Below are positions 9,502 through 18,664 of a DNA stretch of 53,284 nucleotides, one piece after another. The notes below the pieces were generated by a model. It saw only the letters and a program-made list of their open reading frames with translations, had not been told where the DNA came from and made no database searches. Source of the stretch: CAYUVA01 sp964448115 [NCBI: uncultured bacterium] (GTDB taxonomy: Bacteria; CAYUVA01); assembly GCA_964448115.1 (NCBI GenBank), contig CAYUVA010000034.1, positions 1 to 53,284 of the forward strand, written 5' to 3'. The first letter of the stretch is position 1; every line of letters begins with the position of its first letter. The translations under genes and the position numbers were made by a program.

Positions 9502-11646
9502 ATGATACGAAAGATCTTCCCCTTCTTATCGTGGTTTGATGACTTCAACCTGGCAACCCTGCGCGCAGATTTCATAGCCGGGTTAACCATAGCGCTGGTG
9601 CTCATCCCTCAATCGATGGCTTATGCCCAGTTGGCGGGCTTGCCACCGTATTATGGATTATACGCATCTTTCTTGCCACCGATGGTCGCTTCATTGTTCG
9701 GCTCAAGCAGGCTGCTAGCCACGGGACCGGTGGCGGTGGTATCTATGATGACCGCTGCCTCGCTGGAACCATTGGCGACCGCTGGTAGCCAGCAATATAT
9801 CGCTTATGCATTACTACTGGCGCTGGTGGTCGGCTTATTCCAGTTCGCGCTGGGAGCCTTCAGGCTCGGTTTCGTGGTAAATTTCCTTTCGCATCCGGTG
9901 GTAAACGGCTTCACTAATGCAGCGGCAATAATAATAGCCACCTCGCAGTTGTCCAAGCTATTCGGCGTCTATGTTGACAAGGCACCCCACCATTATGAGA
10001 CCCTTATCAGGGTGATAAGGGCTGCATTTCACTATACACATATTCCTACGCTCTTGCTCGCTGTGTTAGCCATCGGGATAATGTACGGTCTGCGCAAGAT
10101 AAACCCCCGCATCCCTAATGTCCTGATAGCTGTGATTATTACCACCATCATCTCCTGGGCTATCGGCTTCCAGAAAAACCAGGCTACCAGTATCGATAAT
10201 CTGATGGATGCAGCCATAAGCGAACAGATCCGTAAGTTCAACCAAACACTTGAGGAAATTGATAACCTGGGAGCAGAGCGCAGTAAGCTAAATGCAGAGC
10301 TTACCAAGGTACAAAAAGAACAAGGGAAAAAATCTATCCCTGCTTTAGAGCTTCGCCATCGAATTGCGGTTATCAATCTTAAGATCAAAGAACTAAAGGA
10401 TATTGAGGAAGCTCAGCGCACCAAGCTTCGCTTAATAAAGTTTGGCATGATCGAGGATGCCGGGGGCAATCCGAGATTTTATCAAAAAGATAATATACCG
10501 GATGGCTCTGTTGCCAAGGGTGGTATCTGGCGCCTGAAAATAGGTAATAAAAAGCTAAATGAAACGGAGCTTCTATTCATCGGTGGTGGAGCTGTAGTGG
10601 GAGTGATCCCTCGCGGTATCCCCAAGCTGAAGCTGCCCATGCTCGATCTATCCTTGATATTGCAACTCCTTTCCACAGCGGTTATCATTTCACTTCTCGG
10701 CTTCATGGAGGCGATCTCCATAGCCAAGGCGATAGCAGCAAAGACCCACCAGCGCCTTGATCCCAACCAGGAGTTGATCGGTCAAGGGCTGGCTAATATT
10801 ATCGGTTCCCTTGGACAAAGCTATCCGGTTTCCGGCTCCTTCTCCAGGTCAGCGGTTAACCTTCAAGCCGGGGGGATCACCGGTCTATCCAATGTGTTCA
10901 CCAGTTGCATCGTGGTGATCACCTTGCTTTTCTTCACCCCGCTTTTGTACCATCTTCCCCAGTCGGTCTTGGCTTCCATCATCATGATGGCGGTGATCAA
11001 CCTGGTGAACATACCGAGCTTCATTCACACCTGGCGAGCACAACGAGCTGACGGCGCTATATCCATCATCACATTCGTTTGTACCCTAGGCTTTGCACCC
11101 CACCTTGACAAGGGGATCATGATCGGAGTCGTGCTGTCGCTCTGGATCTACCTATACAAGCACATGCGTCCCAAGGTGAGCCTGCTCTCCAAGACCGAGG
11201 AGGGAACCTATAAGGACCAGGATGAGTACGGCTTGAAGCAGTGCCGCCGCATAGCAGCCATCCGCTTTGCCGGCTCACTTTTCTTCGTCAATACAAGCTA
11301 TCTTGAGGACAAGGTGCTGGAGGTGGTCGCCTCCATGCCAAACCTGAAGCATATACTTATTGTGGGCAATGGCATAAACCTGATCGATGCCTCCGGCGAG
11401 GAGCTTCTGTCCCTGCTGGTTGATCGGCTCAGAGACGCCGGCTACGAGGTATCATTCAGCGGGTTGAATCCATCGGTGATAAAGGCGATGAAACGAACAC
11501 ATCTTTACGAGAAGATCGGCGAGCATAACTTCTTCCCCAATGTGGCAACTGCCATTAGCGTCATCCACGCCGAGGCGCACCGCGACTCAAGGGAGGATGT
11601 CTGCCCGTTGCTCACGGTTGTCAAAAGGGATGAAAGTGAAGAATAA
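9502..11646 (+). CDS. SulP-family anion transporter with coiled-coil insertion and STAS domain
   Basis: A 714-residue inner-membrane transporter. The signature start (FNLATLRADFIAGLTIALVL, then PQSMAYAQLAGLPP) and the second-half motifs (GLANIIGSLGQSYPVSGSFS, then RSAVN) identify SulP/SLC26, which moves sulfate, bicarbonate or other anions. The C-terminal STAS domain (about 585-700) keeps DASG. Unusually, residues ~226-360 form an insert between two membrane segments: a predicted coiled coil (LEEIDNLGAERSKLNAELTK) and a small basic segment, before the family resumes at VVGVIPRGIP. Typical members have only a short loop there and are about 550-600 residues long. The 11,676 gene follows 29 bases downstream, probably in the same transcript. 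The substrate cannot be told from sequence. Confidence 0.93.
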   Translation: MIRKIFPFLSWFDDFNLATLRADFIAGLTIALVLIPQSMAYAQLAGLPPYYGLYASFLPPMVASLFGSSRLLATGPVAVVSMMTAASLEPLATAGSQQYIAYALLLALVVGLFQFALGAFRLGFVVNFLSHPVVNGFTNAAAIIIATSQLSKLFGVYVDKAPHHYETLIRVIRAAFHYTHIPTLLLAVLAIGIMYGLRKINPRIPNVLIAVIITTIISWAIGFQKNQATSIDNLMDAAISEQIRKFNQTLEEIDNLGAERSKLNAELTKVQKEQGKKSIPALELRHRIAVINLKIKELKDIEEAQRTKLRLIKFGMIEDAGGNPRFYQKDNIPDGSVAKGGIWRLKIGNKKLNETELLFIGGGAVVGVIPRGIPKLKLPMLDLSLILQLLSTAVIISLLGFMEAISIAKAIAAKTHQRLDPNQELIGQGLANIIGSLGQSYPVSGSFSRSAVNLQAGGITGLSNVFTSCIVVITLLFFTPLLYHLPQSVLASIIMMAVINLVNIPSFIHTWRAQRADGAISIITFVCTLGFAPHLDKGIMIGVVLSLWIYLYKHMRPKVSLLSKTEEGTYKDQDEYGLKQCRRIAAIRFAGSLFFVNTSYLEDKVLEVVASMPNLKHILIVGNGINLIDASGEELLSLLVDRLRDAGYEVSFSGLNPSVIKAMKRTHLYEKIGEHNFFPNVATAISVIHAEAHRDSREDVCPLLTVVKRDESEE

Positions 11647-11675
11647 TATCGGATCGATATGATTGGAGAAAACAG

Positions 11676-12500
11676 ATGCCTATAATAATTATTACATGTA
11701 GCTCGAAAAAGATTTGCCAAGAGCTTGGAGAAGAGGTAGCTAAGGCTCTCAATTACGATCTTATAAACGATCAGGTGCTCCAAGCCGCCTCGCAAAGATA
11801 CGATGTAGAGGTGGAAAAACTGCGCAAGGCATTGAATGAACTGCCCTCGCTGTTTGGCTTATCCGCTGAGACCATAAAACGATACCTGGCTTATATAAGG
11901 GCTAGCTTTGCCCAACTCATCCTCAAGGGAGACCTGGTCTATAATGGACCCGCTGGGCATCTGTTCATAGATGGCGTCTCTCATGTCATCAAGGTAAGGG
12001 TGATCGCACCGCTCGATATGTTAGCCGAGGAGCTTGCCAATGAAAGTAAAATACCCCTAGCTAAGGCAAAAAAACAGGTGCTAAAGGGAGAAAAGACATA
12101 CCACAAGTGGGTCAAGCTATTTTTCCATACCGATGATACAGATTCCAGGCGCTATGATAAGGTGATCAATCTTGCCCAAACGACCGTTGCCAAAGCAACC
12201 AAGACCATAGTGGAGATGGTGAGCCAACCGAGATACCAACCGATGACCTACTCGGAGCATATCCTTAAGGATACCGAGCTAGCCTACAGAGCCATTGCCG
12301 AGCTGGTTGATCTCGACCCCGATATTCAGGTGAAGGCAAGAGAAGGCGCCCTGGAGGTCTATACCAGAGCCAAGTCAAAGCAGATCCAAGCACATAGTGA
12401 GCTGATAAAAAAGAGGCTGGAAGCGCTTGATGACATTACCAGCCTGGAGATCCATGTCAGCGAGGATCTCTTTGACCGCATGGCAGGAACCATGAGGTAG
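11676..12500 (+). CDS. Cytidylate-kinase-like protein with degenerate P-loop
   Basis: 274 residues. The first ~190 follow the cytidylate-kinase-like fold (PF13189 type): a strand and P-loop position at the N-terminus, then LGEEVAKALNYDLINDQVLQ, and later the VRVIAPLDMLAEELA and YHKWVKLFFHTDDTDSRRYDKVINL segments. The P-loop itself reads TCSSKKICQE instead of GxxGxGK[ST], so nucleotide binding is doubtful or altered. The last ~75 residues resemble a BON-type domain. The gene lies 29 bases after sulP with its own GGAG site at 11,665. Proteins of this family are often encoded beside SulP transporters, which suggests a regulatory or coupling role. That is inference. Confidence 0.7.
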   Translation: MPIIIITCSSKKICQELGEEVAKALNYDLINDQVLQAASQRYDVEVEKLRKALNELPSLFGLSAETIKRYLAYIRASFAQLILKGDLVYNGPAGHLFIDGVSHVIKVRVIAPLDMLAEELANESKIPLAKAKKQVLKGEKTYHKWVKLFFHTDDTDSRRYDKVINLAQTTVAKATKTIVEMVSQPRYQPMTYSEHILKDTELAYRAIAELVDLDPDIQVKAREGALEVYTRAKSKQIQAHSELIKKRLEALDDITSLEIHVSEDLFDRMAGTMR

Positions 12501-12605
12501 TAAGCCCAAAAGTCTTAAGCTTTGCGAACCAAGAAACAAAGTGACTAAATAGACTTTTGCATAACAAGGTTATAAAATGTTACTTGTACTCGAGAGATTT
12601 CAGAT

Positions 12606-12923
12606 ATGAGCACAGTAACCGAAGATTACCTGGAGATTATAAAAAATAGGATAGTAGAAAAATTTAGACCACTGCGTATTATACTATTTGGCTCTCATGC
12701 CCGCGGTGATGCCAGCGAAAACAGCGACTACGATCTGCTAATTGTCTTTGGGAAGATCGAGGATAAAAGGAAACTGCGCGTGGAGATAAGGAGACTTTTA
12801 GCTGATTTACCGATCTCGAAGGACATAATTGTTACTACTCCGGATGAAATTGAAGATATTGGCGATATGGTTGGTACAATCCTGAAACCTGCATTGAGTG
12901 AGGGATTAGTAATTTATGGATAA
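12606..12923 (+). CDS. Minimal nucleotidyltransferase (MNT) domain protein
   Basis: A 105-residue protein made only of the polymerase-beta-type nucleotidyltransferase core. The GSHARGD helix-turn (from Gly29) and the catalytic SDYDL (Asp41, Asp43) are intact, with a likely third acidic residue near Asp81. It is followed, with an 8-base overlap, by a HEPN gene, the typical MNT-HEPN pair. In characterised pairs of the HepT-MntA class the MNT protein AMPylates and neutralises the HEPN RNase. Whether this pair is a toxin-antitoxin module or another MNT-HEPN function is unknown. TATAAA at about 12,571 may be its -10 element. Confidence 0.85.
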   Translation: MSTVTEDYLEIIKNRIVEKFRPLRIILFGSHARGDASENSDYDLLIVFGKIEDKRKLRVEIRRLLADLPISKDIIVTTPDEIEDIGDMVGTILKPALSEGLVIYG

Positions 12924-13332
12924 GAAATCAGCCACCGTAAAGAAATGGCTTCAATATGCAGAAGAGGATTTACTAGCAGCTGAAAAGATTATTCAATTTA
13001 ACTATGCACCACCGAGACTTAGTTGTTTTCTCGCTCAACAATCGGTCGAAAAGGCTATTAAAGCTATATTGATCTATTTGCAGAAGCCCTTTCCCAAAAC
13101 ACACGATTTAGATCGTCTTTTAATACTGATACCAGACGATTGGTCATTTAGAAACAAATACACTGACTTATCATTCTTAACAGATTGGTCTCAGGTTGAA
13201 CGATACCCAGATACAGTATTCGATGCTAGCGAAGAAGCAACTGAGATTGATGCAATAGAAGCAGTCCAACAAGCCAGAGATATATTTGAATTGGTGGTTA
13301 ATGACTTTATCGCAAAAGGATTTAATTACTAA
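12916..13332 (+). CDS. HEPN-domain protein paired with MNT
   Basis: 138 residues, all alpha-helical. The N-terminal helix (WLQYAEEDLLAAEKI) and the central AQQSVEKAIKAILIYL...KTHDLDRLL segment are the hallmarks of HEPN (PF05168 type). The start codon lies inside the MNT gene (8-base overlap), so the two are translationally coupled. I searched for the Rx4-6H RNase motif used by HepT-type toxins and found no Arg followed by His at that spacing. This protein may therefore be a non-catalytic HEPN, for instance one that only binds its partner or a nucleotide. Confidence 0.85.
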   Translation: MDKKSATVKKWLQYAEEDLLAAEKIIQFNYAPPRLSCFLAQQSVEKAIKAILIYLQKPFPKTHDLDRLLILIPDDWSFRNKYTDLSFLTDWSQVERYPDTVFDASEEATEIDAIEAVQQARDIFELVVNDFIAKGFNY

Positions 13333-13395
13333 CTCAAACATGGAACGCAAGAATTCGACAATTTGTTTCACCTAAAGCCTAACAAGGAGTCTTTC

Positions 13396-13800
13396 ATGTC
13401 CGAGAAGGATGAACATCTGGAGTGCCTGCTTCTGGAGGATGAGACCGAGGTAGGCATAAAGCTCGGAGAAGCCTTAGAAAAAGCCGGCTGCAAGGTGGAG
13501 GTCTTCGATGACCCCATCTTGGCTTTAAGGCGAATCACTGAGAAGCGTTTTCATATCGTGATCACAGATATTTTTATGGAGGGCATGGATGGACTTCAGG
13601 TGCTTGAGAAGGTGATGGAGAAGCATCCACAAACCAAGGTGATCATGATTACCGGCTACGCGATGATGGAGATGGCTAGAAAGGCTATGGAAAAAGGCGC
13701 ATTTGACTTCATAGAGAAGCCGTTTAAGCCAAAGGAGCTATGCCAGGGAGTAGCAAGGGCTGCTAAGGATCTAGGCATGGGCGACAAGATCAAGTGCTGA
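13396..13800 (+). CDS. Single-domain response regulator receiver (CheY-like)
   Basis: 134 residues consisting of one receiver domain and no output domain. The acidic pocket (LLLEDETEVG), phospho-acceptor Asp58 (ITDIFMEGMDG), the Thr of MITGYA and Lys108 (EKPFKP) are all present. ATG 13396 is chosen because GGAG at 13,386-13,389 precedes it; an upstream in-frame TTG would add 11 residues without a site. No kinase is adjacent. It may be a phospho-relay intermediate or control a partner by direct binding. Confidence 0.88.
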   Translation: MSEKDEHLECLLLEDETEVGIKLGEALEKAGCKVEVFDDPILALRRITEKRFHIVITDIFMEGMDGLQVLEKVMEKHPQTKVIMITGYAMMEMARKAMEKGAFDFIEKPFKPKELCQGVARAAKDLGMGDKIKC

Positions 13801-13931
13801 AGAATGTTATTGGCTGTTTTTTATCCCTTGCCGAGATGTTTTCATCCTTATTTTACGATCTGTCGAATTATTAAAATATGGATCAATTCTCCACTCTCAT
13901 TGTATATCATATAGCTTGTCAGTTTCCTCAT

Positions 13932-13960
13932 TTGCCCCCTGCTGGCTGCTATGCTAAAAT
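13932..13960 (+). promoter_or_regulatory. Extended -10 promoter for the ALDH7 gene
   Basis: TTGCCC (13932-13937), a 17-base spacer and TGCTAAAAT (13952-13960). The -10 is identical to that of the TonB-like gene. It places transcription start near 13,967, after an upstream in-frame ATG at 13,878, which supports the start at 14,013. Confidence 0.5.
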
Positions 13961-14012
13961 CTTTGCGCTAGTTAAAATAACAGATAACAGACTGATTATC
14001 GGAGATGTTAAT

Positions 14013-15542
14013 ATGTACGATTTCCTGGATGATCTTCGTATAGGAAAGGTTAACTCGGGCGCCTGTTATGGCGAGTGGATTGAGCATCCCAGCGGTGGAG
14101 AACTGGTCTCTTACAACCCGACCAATGGAGAACCGGTAGCAAAGATACTTATGGCTTCAGAGGATGACTACAATACGGTGATGGAAAAGGCTCTCGAAGC
14201 CTTCGAGGAATGGCGAATGATGCCTGCGCCAAAGCGAGGTGAGATAGTCCGTCAGATCGGGCTTGAGCTGCGCAAATACAAGGAGCCGCTCGGCAAACTG
14301 GTCAGCCTGGAGATGGGCAAGATATATCAAGAAGGGCTTGGCGAAGTGCAGGAAGCGATCGATATCGCTGATTTTGCAGTTGGTCTCTCACGACAACTAT
14401 ATGGCTTGTCGATGCACAGCGAGCGCCCGATGCATCGCATGTACGAGCAGTGGCATCCTCTCGGAGTGGTGGGCATAATCACCGCCTTCAACTTTCCGAT
14501 TGCTGTATGGGCGTGGAACTCGATGATCGCAGCAGTCTGCGGGGATACGATGCTCTGGAAGCCATCATCAAAAGCCCCGCTATGCGCAATCGCGGTACAG
14601 CATATAATGAACGATGTCTTTGAGCGCAACAGCTTGAGCGGGATCATGAGCCTGGTCATCGGCAGCGGTCGTTCGGTCGGCGAGATGATGCTTAACGATA
14701 GCCGCATCCCACTGATCTCAGCAACCGGCAGCACTCGCATGGGAAAGCGCATCGGGCAGGTGGTAGGACAGAGGCTGGGACGCACTATCCTGGAGCTGGG
14801 CGGAAACAATGCAATCATACTTGCTGAGGATGCCAACCTGGATCTCGCTTTGCGCGCAATACTGTTCGCAGCAGTGGGAACCACCGGGCAAAGATGCACC
14901 ACCTTGAGGCGCTTGATAATTCAGGAGACGATTGCTGATGAGTTTATTGAGAAACTGAAGAAGGCTTACTCTCAGGTGCGCATCGGAGATCCTCTTGATC
15001 CTGATACGCTTATGGGACCTATGATTGATCAACCGGCGGTCGATGAGATGATGAGCGCGCTCGAGACCATTAAACGGCAGGGCGGAAAGATCGTGTATGG
15101 CGGCAAGCGTCTCACCGATGGTGCTTATGCCAAGGGTGCATTCGTGGAGCCTACATTGGTCGAGGCGCCGCCCGAACTCCCACTGATGCAAGAGGAAGTC
15201 TTCGCTCCCATCCTGTACATCGTGCGCTTCAAGACCCTCGACCAGGCGATTCGTATCCATAACAGCGTCCCCCAGGGGCTTTCATCAGCGATTTTCACCA
15301 ATAATCTACTCTCGGCAGAGGAGTTCCTTAGCCACCGGGGAAGCGACTGCGGCATAGCCAATGTCAACATCGGCACCAGTGGCGCCGAGATCGGCGGTGC
15401 CTTCGGCGGCGAGAAGGAGACCGGCGGGGGAAGAGAGGCTGGCTCCGACTCATGGAAGGCATACATGAGACGGCAGACCTGCACCATCAACTGGAGCAGT
15501 GAACTTCCGTTGGCACAGGGGATCAAGTTCGATATAAAGTAA
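14013..15542 (+). CDS. ALDH7-family aldehyde dehydrogenase (aminoadipate-semialdehyde type)
   Basis: A 509-residue cytoplasmic NAD-dependent dehydrogenase. The general base Glu261 (LELGGNN) and nucleophile Cys295 (TTGQRCTT) are in place. The C-terminal FGGEKETGGGREAGSDSWK and MRRQTCTINWS are diagnostic of ALDH7 (antiquitin), which oxidises alpha-aminoadipate semialdehyde in lysine degradation and related aldehydes. The start at 14,013 is preceded by GGAG (14,001) and lies downstream of a good promoter. No other lysine-pathway gene is in the window. It converges with the M14 peptidase gene across a short hairpin repeat. Confidence 0.92.
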   Translation: MYDFLDDLRIGKVNSGACYGEWIEHPSGGELVSYNPTNGEPVAKILMASEDDYNTVMEKALEAFEEWRMMPAPKRGEIVRQIGLELRKYKEPLGKLVSLEMGKIYQEGLGEVQEAIDIADFAVGLSRQLYGLSMHSERPMHRMYEQWHPLGVVGIITAFNFPIAVWAWNSMIAAVCGDTMLWKPSSKAPLCAIAVQHIMNDVFERNSLSGIMSLVIGSGRSVGEMMLNDSRIPLISATGSTRMGKRIGQVVGQRLGRTILELGGNNAIILAEDANLDLALRAILFAAVGTTGQRCTTLRRLIIQETIADEFIEKLKKAYSQVRIGDPLDPDTLMGPMIDQPAVDEMMSALETIKRQGGKIVYGGKRLTDGAYAKGAFVEPTLVEAPPELPLMQEEVFAPILYIVRFKTLDQAIRIHNSVPQGLSSAIFTNNLLSAEEFLSHRGSDCGIANVNIGTSGAEIGGAFGGEKETGGGREAGSDSWKAYMRRQTCTINWSSELPLAQGIKFDIK

Positions 15543-15550
15543 ATGGAATG

Positions 15551-15583
15551 CCCTCTCCCCAGCCCTCCCCCATAGGGAGAGGG
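15551..15583. repeat. Hairpin repeat between convergent genes
   Basis: CCCTCTCCC (15551-15559) pairs perfectly with GGGAGAGGG (15575-15583). The motif with an internal AGCCCTCCCCCATA is a widespread type of dispersed bacterial repeat. Lying between convergent genes, it could also serve as a bidirectional transcription stop, although no T-tract follows on either side. Confidence 0.55.
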
Positions 15584-15603
15584 AGCGGATTTAAGGTTGC
15601 GCC

Positions 15604-18213
15604 CTATTCGTTGCATATCAGGTACGGCCAGGTGGGGCTTTTGCTTGTGCCTAGTATTGCCCTGAACTCGATGAGCAGCCTCGTTGAACTCCCCGGCGCA
15701 TCGATAGCCGTGCTGTACCCAAAGATACTATCTTGAGGCGCAAAGTCCCCGTTCTCGCCATCATCGTTGAGCCTGATCCCCAGCTCCCTGCCATAATAGT
15801 AGGTGGCGATATAATCGGCATTTCTGAACAGGAATACAGCAACCATAGTCAGCCTCCCCCCATGCTGAGCGGTTAGCGAGGTATCCCAGTATCCAGCAGC
15901 ATCAATGGAGAAGAAATAGCCAGCGGTGGGGGTTGGAGTGAAAGTAGGCTCGGCGGTATATGAAGGGTTCATGGTCGGGGTCGGCGTGTTGGTCGGTGCA
16001 GGAGTGTGGCTACCGGTTGGCGTGGGCGTATCGGTTGGCTCTGGCGTCCAGGATCCGGTCGGGGTCGGCGTTGCGCTATAATCGGGCGTATTGGTAACCG
16101 TTGGTGTTGGCGTCGGTGTCGGCGTCTCCGCGGGGAGCGCATACCCGCAGATCCCTATATCATCGATGTTCCAGCCGGTGTACTGGAAGATGCCACCCCC
16201 GGTCTTCAATCCCCAGCGCAGCTTGACGAATCCCCTGCCCGCTGCCTGTTCGGTTATATCTATACTTACCTCGTTCCAGGAATCATCGGTGATCTCGCCG
16301 GATGAGCGCCAGACCTGTACCCAGTTGCCCCCTGAGAAAACCTCGACCGTAGCCTCATCTGAGCCTTGGCAGTTGAGCCAGCGCCAGAAGATAAGCTCCA
16401 CGGAGACCATGTCGGTAAAATCGAGCGCCGGCGTGGTTACATAGCTGGTCGTGTTTGGCGTATAGTTGCCGTTCAGGTTGTTACCATAAACATTGGGTCC
16501 GGTATGTCCGCCGTCCGGGTCCGGATTGCCGCTCATGAAGCCACCCCCCTGCCCCGTGGGATGACCGAAGGCGAAATCCCCGCTAACCGTCCAACCCGGA
16601 TTAAAGTTAAGATTCCAATAAACCCGCGGGCACTGATAGACCGACCTGGTGATGAGCAAGGTTACCGGCACCTCGAGATGAACCCCCAAGCCAGCGGTGA
16701 TGCTATAACGCAAGGTGGCTAGAGTCCCCTCAGGGGCGCTCGGATGGCAGACGATGCCGATAGGCTGCGCGTTCCCCTCTGCACCCATGGGGAGATTGGC
16801 TATGCTAATGTTGGCATCGAGCACGGTGATATATTGACTTTCACTGCTTACACGAGCGGTAGGATTCATCACATTATACAATGAGTTATTCTTGAAGCGC
16901 ACGGTCAGAAGCCCCTCCTCCCCGGGATCCACCTGCCCATCATCATCTCCACTGCCCTCATCGAAGATCTTCTCCTTCACATCGAGGAAAGGACCAGCGA
17001 TCTCAGCCAAATATAGGCTCGGCTCGAAGACCTCCATGATAAGCGGAATGCGAGCGCTATCCGGTGGGATGAAGGTGCTGCCGACCTCGAAGGTAACTCC
17101 GTAGGTCTTCGGCTTGGCGGTCTGCTCGCCGTACCACCAGTCGTCCGCATCGCCGTTGGTGTTATATATGACTCCCATGCGCGGGTTGCCATACTCGTAG
17201 TTATTGTCCTTGCACATCTCGGACATGAATTGCATGAAAATATCGTGATCCGGGGTATCGCTGTTGATATATCCCCAAGGGCAGAGCAGTAGCCTGCCGT
17301 AGCTATGGTAAGATAAAGCCAGCTTGAAGTCGTGAGCCAGGCACAGGTCCCTCACCGCCTGGTTCTCCGGCTCAGAGAATGCGCTGGGACCTCGATAGGT
17401 CTCGTCTCCTGTATAAGGGCTGGAACCGCTGTTGTCATAGCCCCACATGTATCCCCAGTTGCGGTTGTTATCCACTCCCCAGGTGCCATCGCCGTTGTTG
17501 CGGCAGTTCTTGCGCCAACCGGTGGAGCCGTTGGCCACCCGATTATGCCCGTCCGGGTTCATCATGGGAACGAACCAGAGCTGACGCTCGTTGACCAGAA
17601 AGGTCGCCCTCTGGTCGCTGCCGTAGTTTTCAAGCAGCCAGTTCATTATATAAAGCGGTATCTCAGGGGTGATGATCTCGCGAGCGTGATGACAGCCGAC
17701 ATAGAGCGCCTCCGGCTCATCTTCCTGTACATCCACATTATCCGAGACCTTCATGGCCCAAACATCCCTCCCCTCGTGGGTTGTGCCCAGGCTGACCAGC
17801 TTTGCCAGATCAGGGTAGTTGTTTGCCAGCATCTGCATCTCCAGCAGCATCTCGTTGTAGGTGTGATACTCGCCGAGATCCCCCTTCTCGTAAAGCTGCT
17901 CGGCAGCATAATATACATCCTCGTAAAGAATATAATATTCATCGAAGCCCTCGGAAACTAATATATCCAGCTCATCCTTTACGATAACTGCATCGAACCA
18001 CTTGCACGGCTTGTAGCCTGCTATATCGAGCGATCCAGCCAGCGACGATTGCGTAAGCTCCCTATCCTCCAGGTTGAAGCGAACCAGCATCTTGCCGGTG
18101 AGGGCATGAGAGGAGCCGGTGAGAATCAACATCGCTATTAAAACAGTAAAACAAGACAGCCCAAGCCTGCGTGATCGAGTCTTTACCTTTATTGCACGAC
18201 TAAGAATGCCCAT
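15604..18213 (-). CDS. Secreted M14-family zinc carboxypeptidase, multi-domain
   Basis: 869 residues with a signal peptide (about 17-38). The metallo-carboxypeptidase domain (about 115-410) has zinc ligands His176 and Glu179 (HARE) and His303 (SYHSYG), catalytic Glu376 (TFEVGST), and the substrate-binding NPDGHNR and NNRNW motifs. It resembles carboxypeptidase T. A Ca-type beta domain follows ([12 protein letters not shown]), then a jelly-roll-like domain (about 545-690) and a Thr/Pro linker (about 695-770). The last module (about 772-869), AGYWDT...DDGENGDF...WPYLICNE, is shared with two other exported proteins here. The start has GAAAGGA upstream and a promoter at 18,248. It likely trims extracellular peptides. 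Confidence 0.93.
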   Translation of the reverse strand: MGILSRAIKVKTRSRRLGLSCFTVLIAMLILTGSSHALTGKMLVRFNLEDRELTQSSLAGSLDIAGYKPCKWFDAVIVKDELDILVSEGFDEYYILYEDVYYAAEQLYEKGDLGEYHTYNEMLLEMQMLANNYPDLAKLVSLGTTHEGRDVWAMKVSDNVDVQEDEPEALYVGCHHAREIITPEIPLYIMNWLLENYGSDQRATFLVNERQLWFVPMMNPDGHNRVANGSTGWRKNCRNNGDGTWGVDNNRNWGYMWGYDNSGSSPYTGDETYRGPSAFSEPENQAVRDLCLAHDFKLALSYHSYGRLLLCPWGYINSDTPDHDIFMQFMSEMCKDNNYEYGNPRMGVIYNTNGDADDWWYGEQTAKPKTYGVTFEVGSTFIPPDSARIPLIMEVFEPSLYLAEIAGPFLDVKEKIFDEGSGDDDGQVDPGEEGLLTVRFKNNSLYNVMNPTARVSSESQYITVLDANISIANLPMGAEGNAQPIGIVCHPSAPEGTLATLRYSITAGLGVHLEVPVTLLITRSVYQCPRVYWNLNFNPGWTVSGDFAFGHPTGQGGGFMSGNPDPDGGHTGPNVYGNNLNGNYTPNTTSYVTTPALDFTDMVSVELIFWRWLNCQGSDEATVEVFSGGNWVQVWRSSGEITDDSWNEVSIDITEQAAGRGFVKLRWGLKTGGGIFQYTGWNIDDIGICGYALPAETPTPTPTPTVTNTPDYSATPTPTGSWTPEPTDTPTPTGSHTPAPTNTPTPTMNPSYTAEPTFTPTPTAGYFFSIDAAGYWDTSLTAQHGGRLTMVAVFLFRNADYIATYYYGRELGIRLNDDGENGDFAPQDSIFGYSTAIDAPGSSTRLLIEFRAILGTSKSPTWPYLICNE

Positions 18214-18247
18214 TTTAGTTTCCTTTCAGCTACCTGGTTGCACAATA

Positions 18248-18276
18248 CTAATAGCACCGATGAATTGAACTTTCAA
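18248..18276 (-). promoter_or_regulatory. Candidate promoter for the M14 peptidase gene
   Basis: Minus-strand TTGAAA (18271-18276), a 17-base spacer and an extended TGC-TATTAG -10 (18248-18253 plus the upstream TGC), about 35 bases before the start codon. Confidence 0.45.
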
Positions 18277-18345
18277 AATCAAGGGATTGCAAAAAAGAAA
18301 AGAGAGATGAGAAGATTGTAACCTAGCGCTTCAGTTTTGGGGGTG

Positions 18346-18580
18346 TTAAGTTGGTGTATTGCTTGGAGTGGCTGTAAAAGTAATTAAGGGTGTAATTATG
18401 GGAGTGGGGCTTATGGACGGTGTAATGGTAGGGGTTTGGGTTTCAAAGTATTACTCATCAGCGCCTATATCAGAAAGAGCAGTATTGGGATTGGGACCAT
18501 GCATCTATCCAACCCGATATGAGAGTGATCGTCGAAGTCAAGCACTACTCCGCCATATAGAACCGTCATTTTAGCACCTT
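18346..18580 (-). pseudogene. Remnant of a gene with a Thr-Pro tail
   Basis: The minus strand from about 18,440 to a stop at 18,346 reads [20 protein letters not shown] and TFTATPSNTPT, a Thr-Pro tract like the linkers nearby. Upstream the same frame is broken by stop codons. A short piece, TVLYGGVVLDFDDHSHIGLD, is readable in another frame. No intact gene is present. It is probably the eroded end of another secreted-protein gene beside the M14 peptidase. The rest of 18,214-18,664 holds only the two promoters. Confidence 0.5.
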
Positions 18581-18588
18581 TACCATTC

Positions 18589-18618
18589 TTGACTTCTGAC
18601 AGTCTTCGAAAATATAAT
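18589..18618 (+). promoter_or_regulatory. Strong sigma-70 promoter for the C11 peptidase gene
   Basis: TTGACT (18589-18594), an 18-base spacer and a perfect TATAAT (18613-18618), 47 bases before the start codon. Confidence 0.65.
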
Positions 18619-18664
18619 ACCCTCTGTTTGATGGTACATTAACCTTCTCAAAGGAGTATCCCTA

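Noticed and set aside
14327-15260. Long minus-strand ORFs inside the ALDH7 gene
   Set aside because: Shadows of a conserved coding sequence; composition lacks domain signatures.
18359-18574. Plus-strand ORF
   Set aside because: It is antisense to a degenerate Thr-Pro tail and has low-complexity Val-Gly composition.
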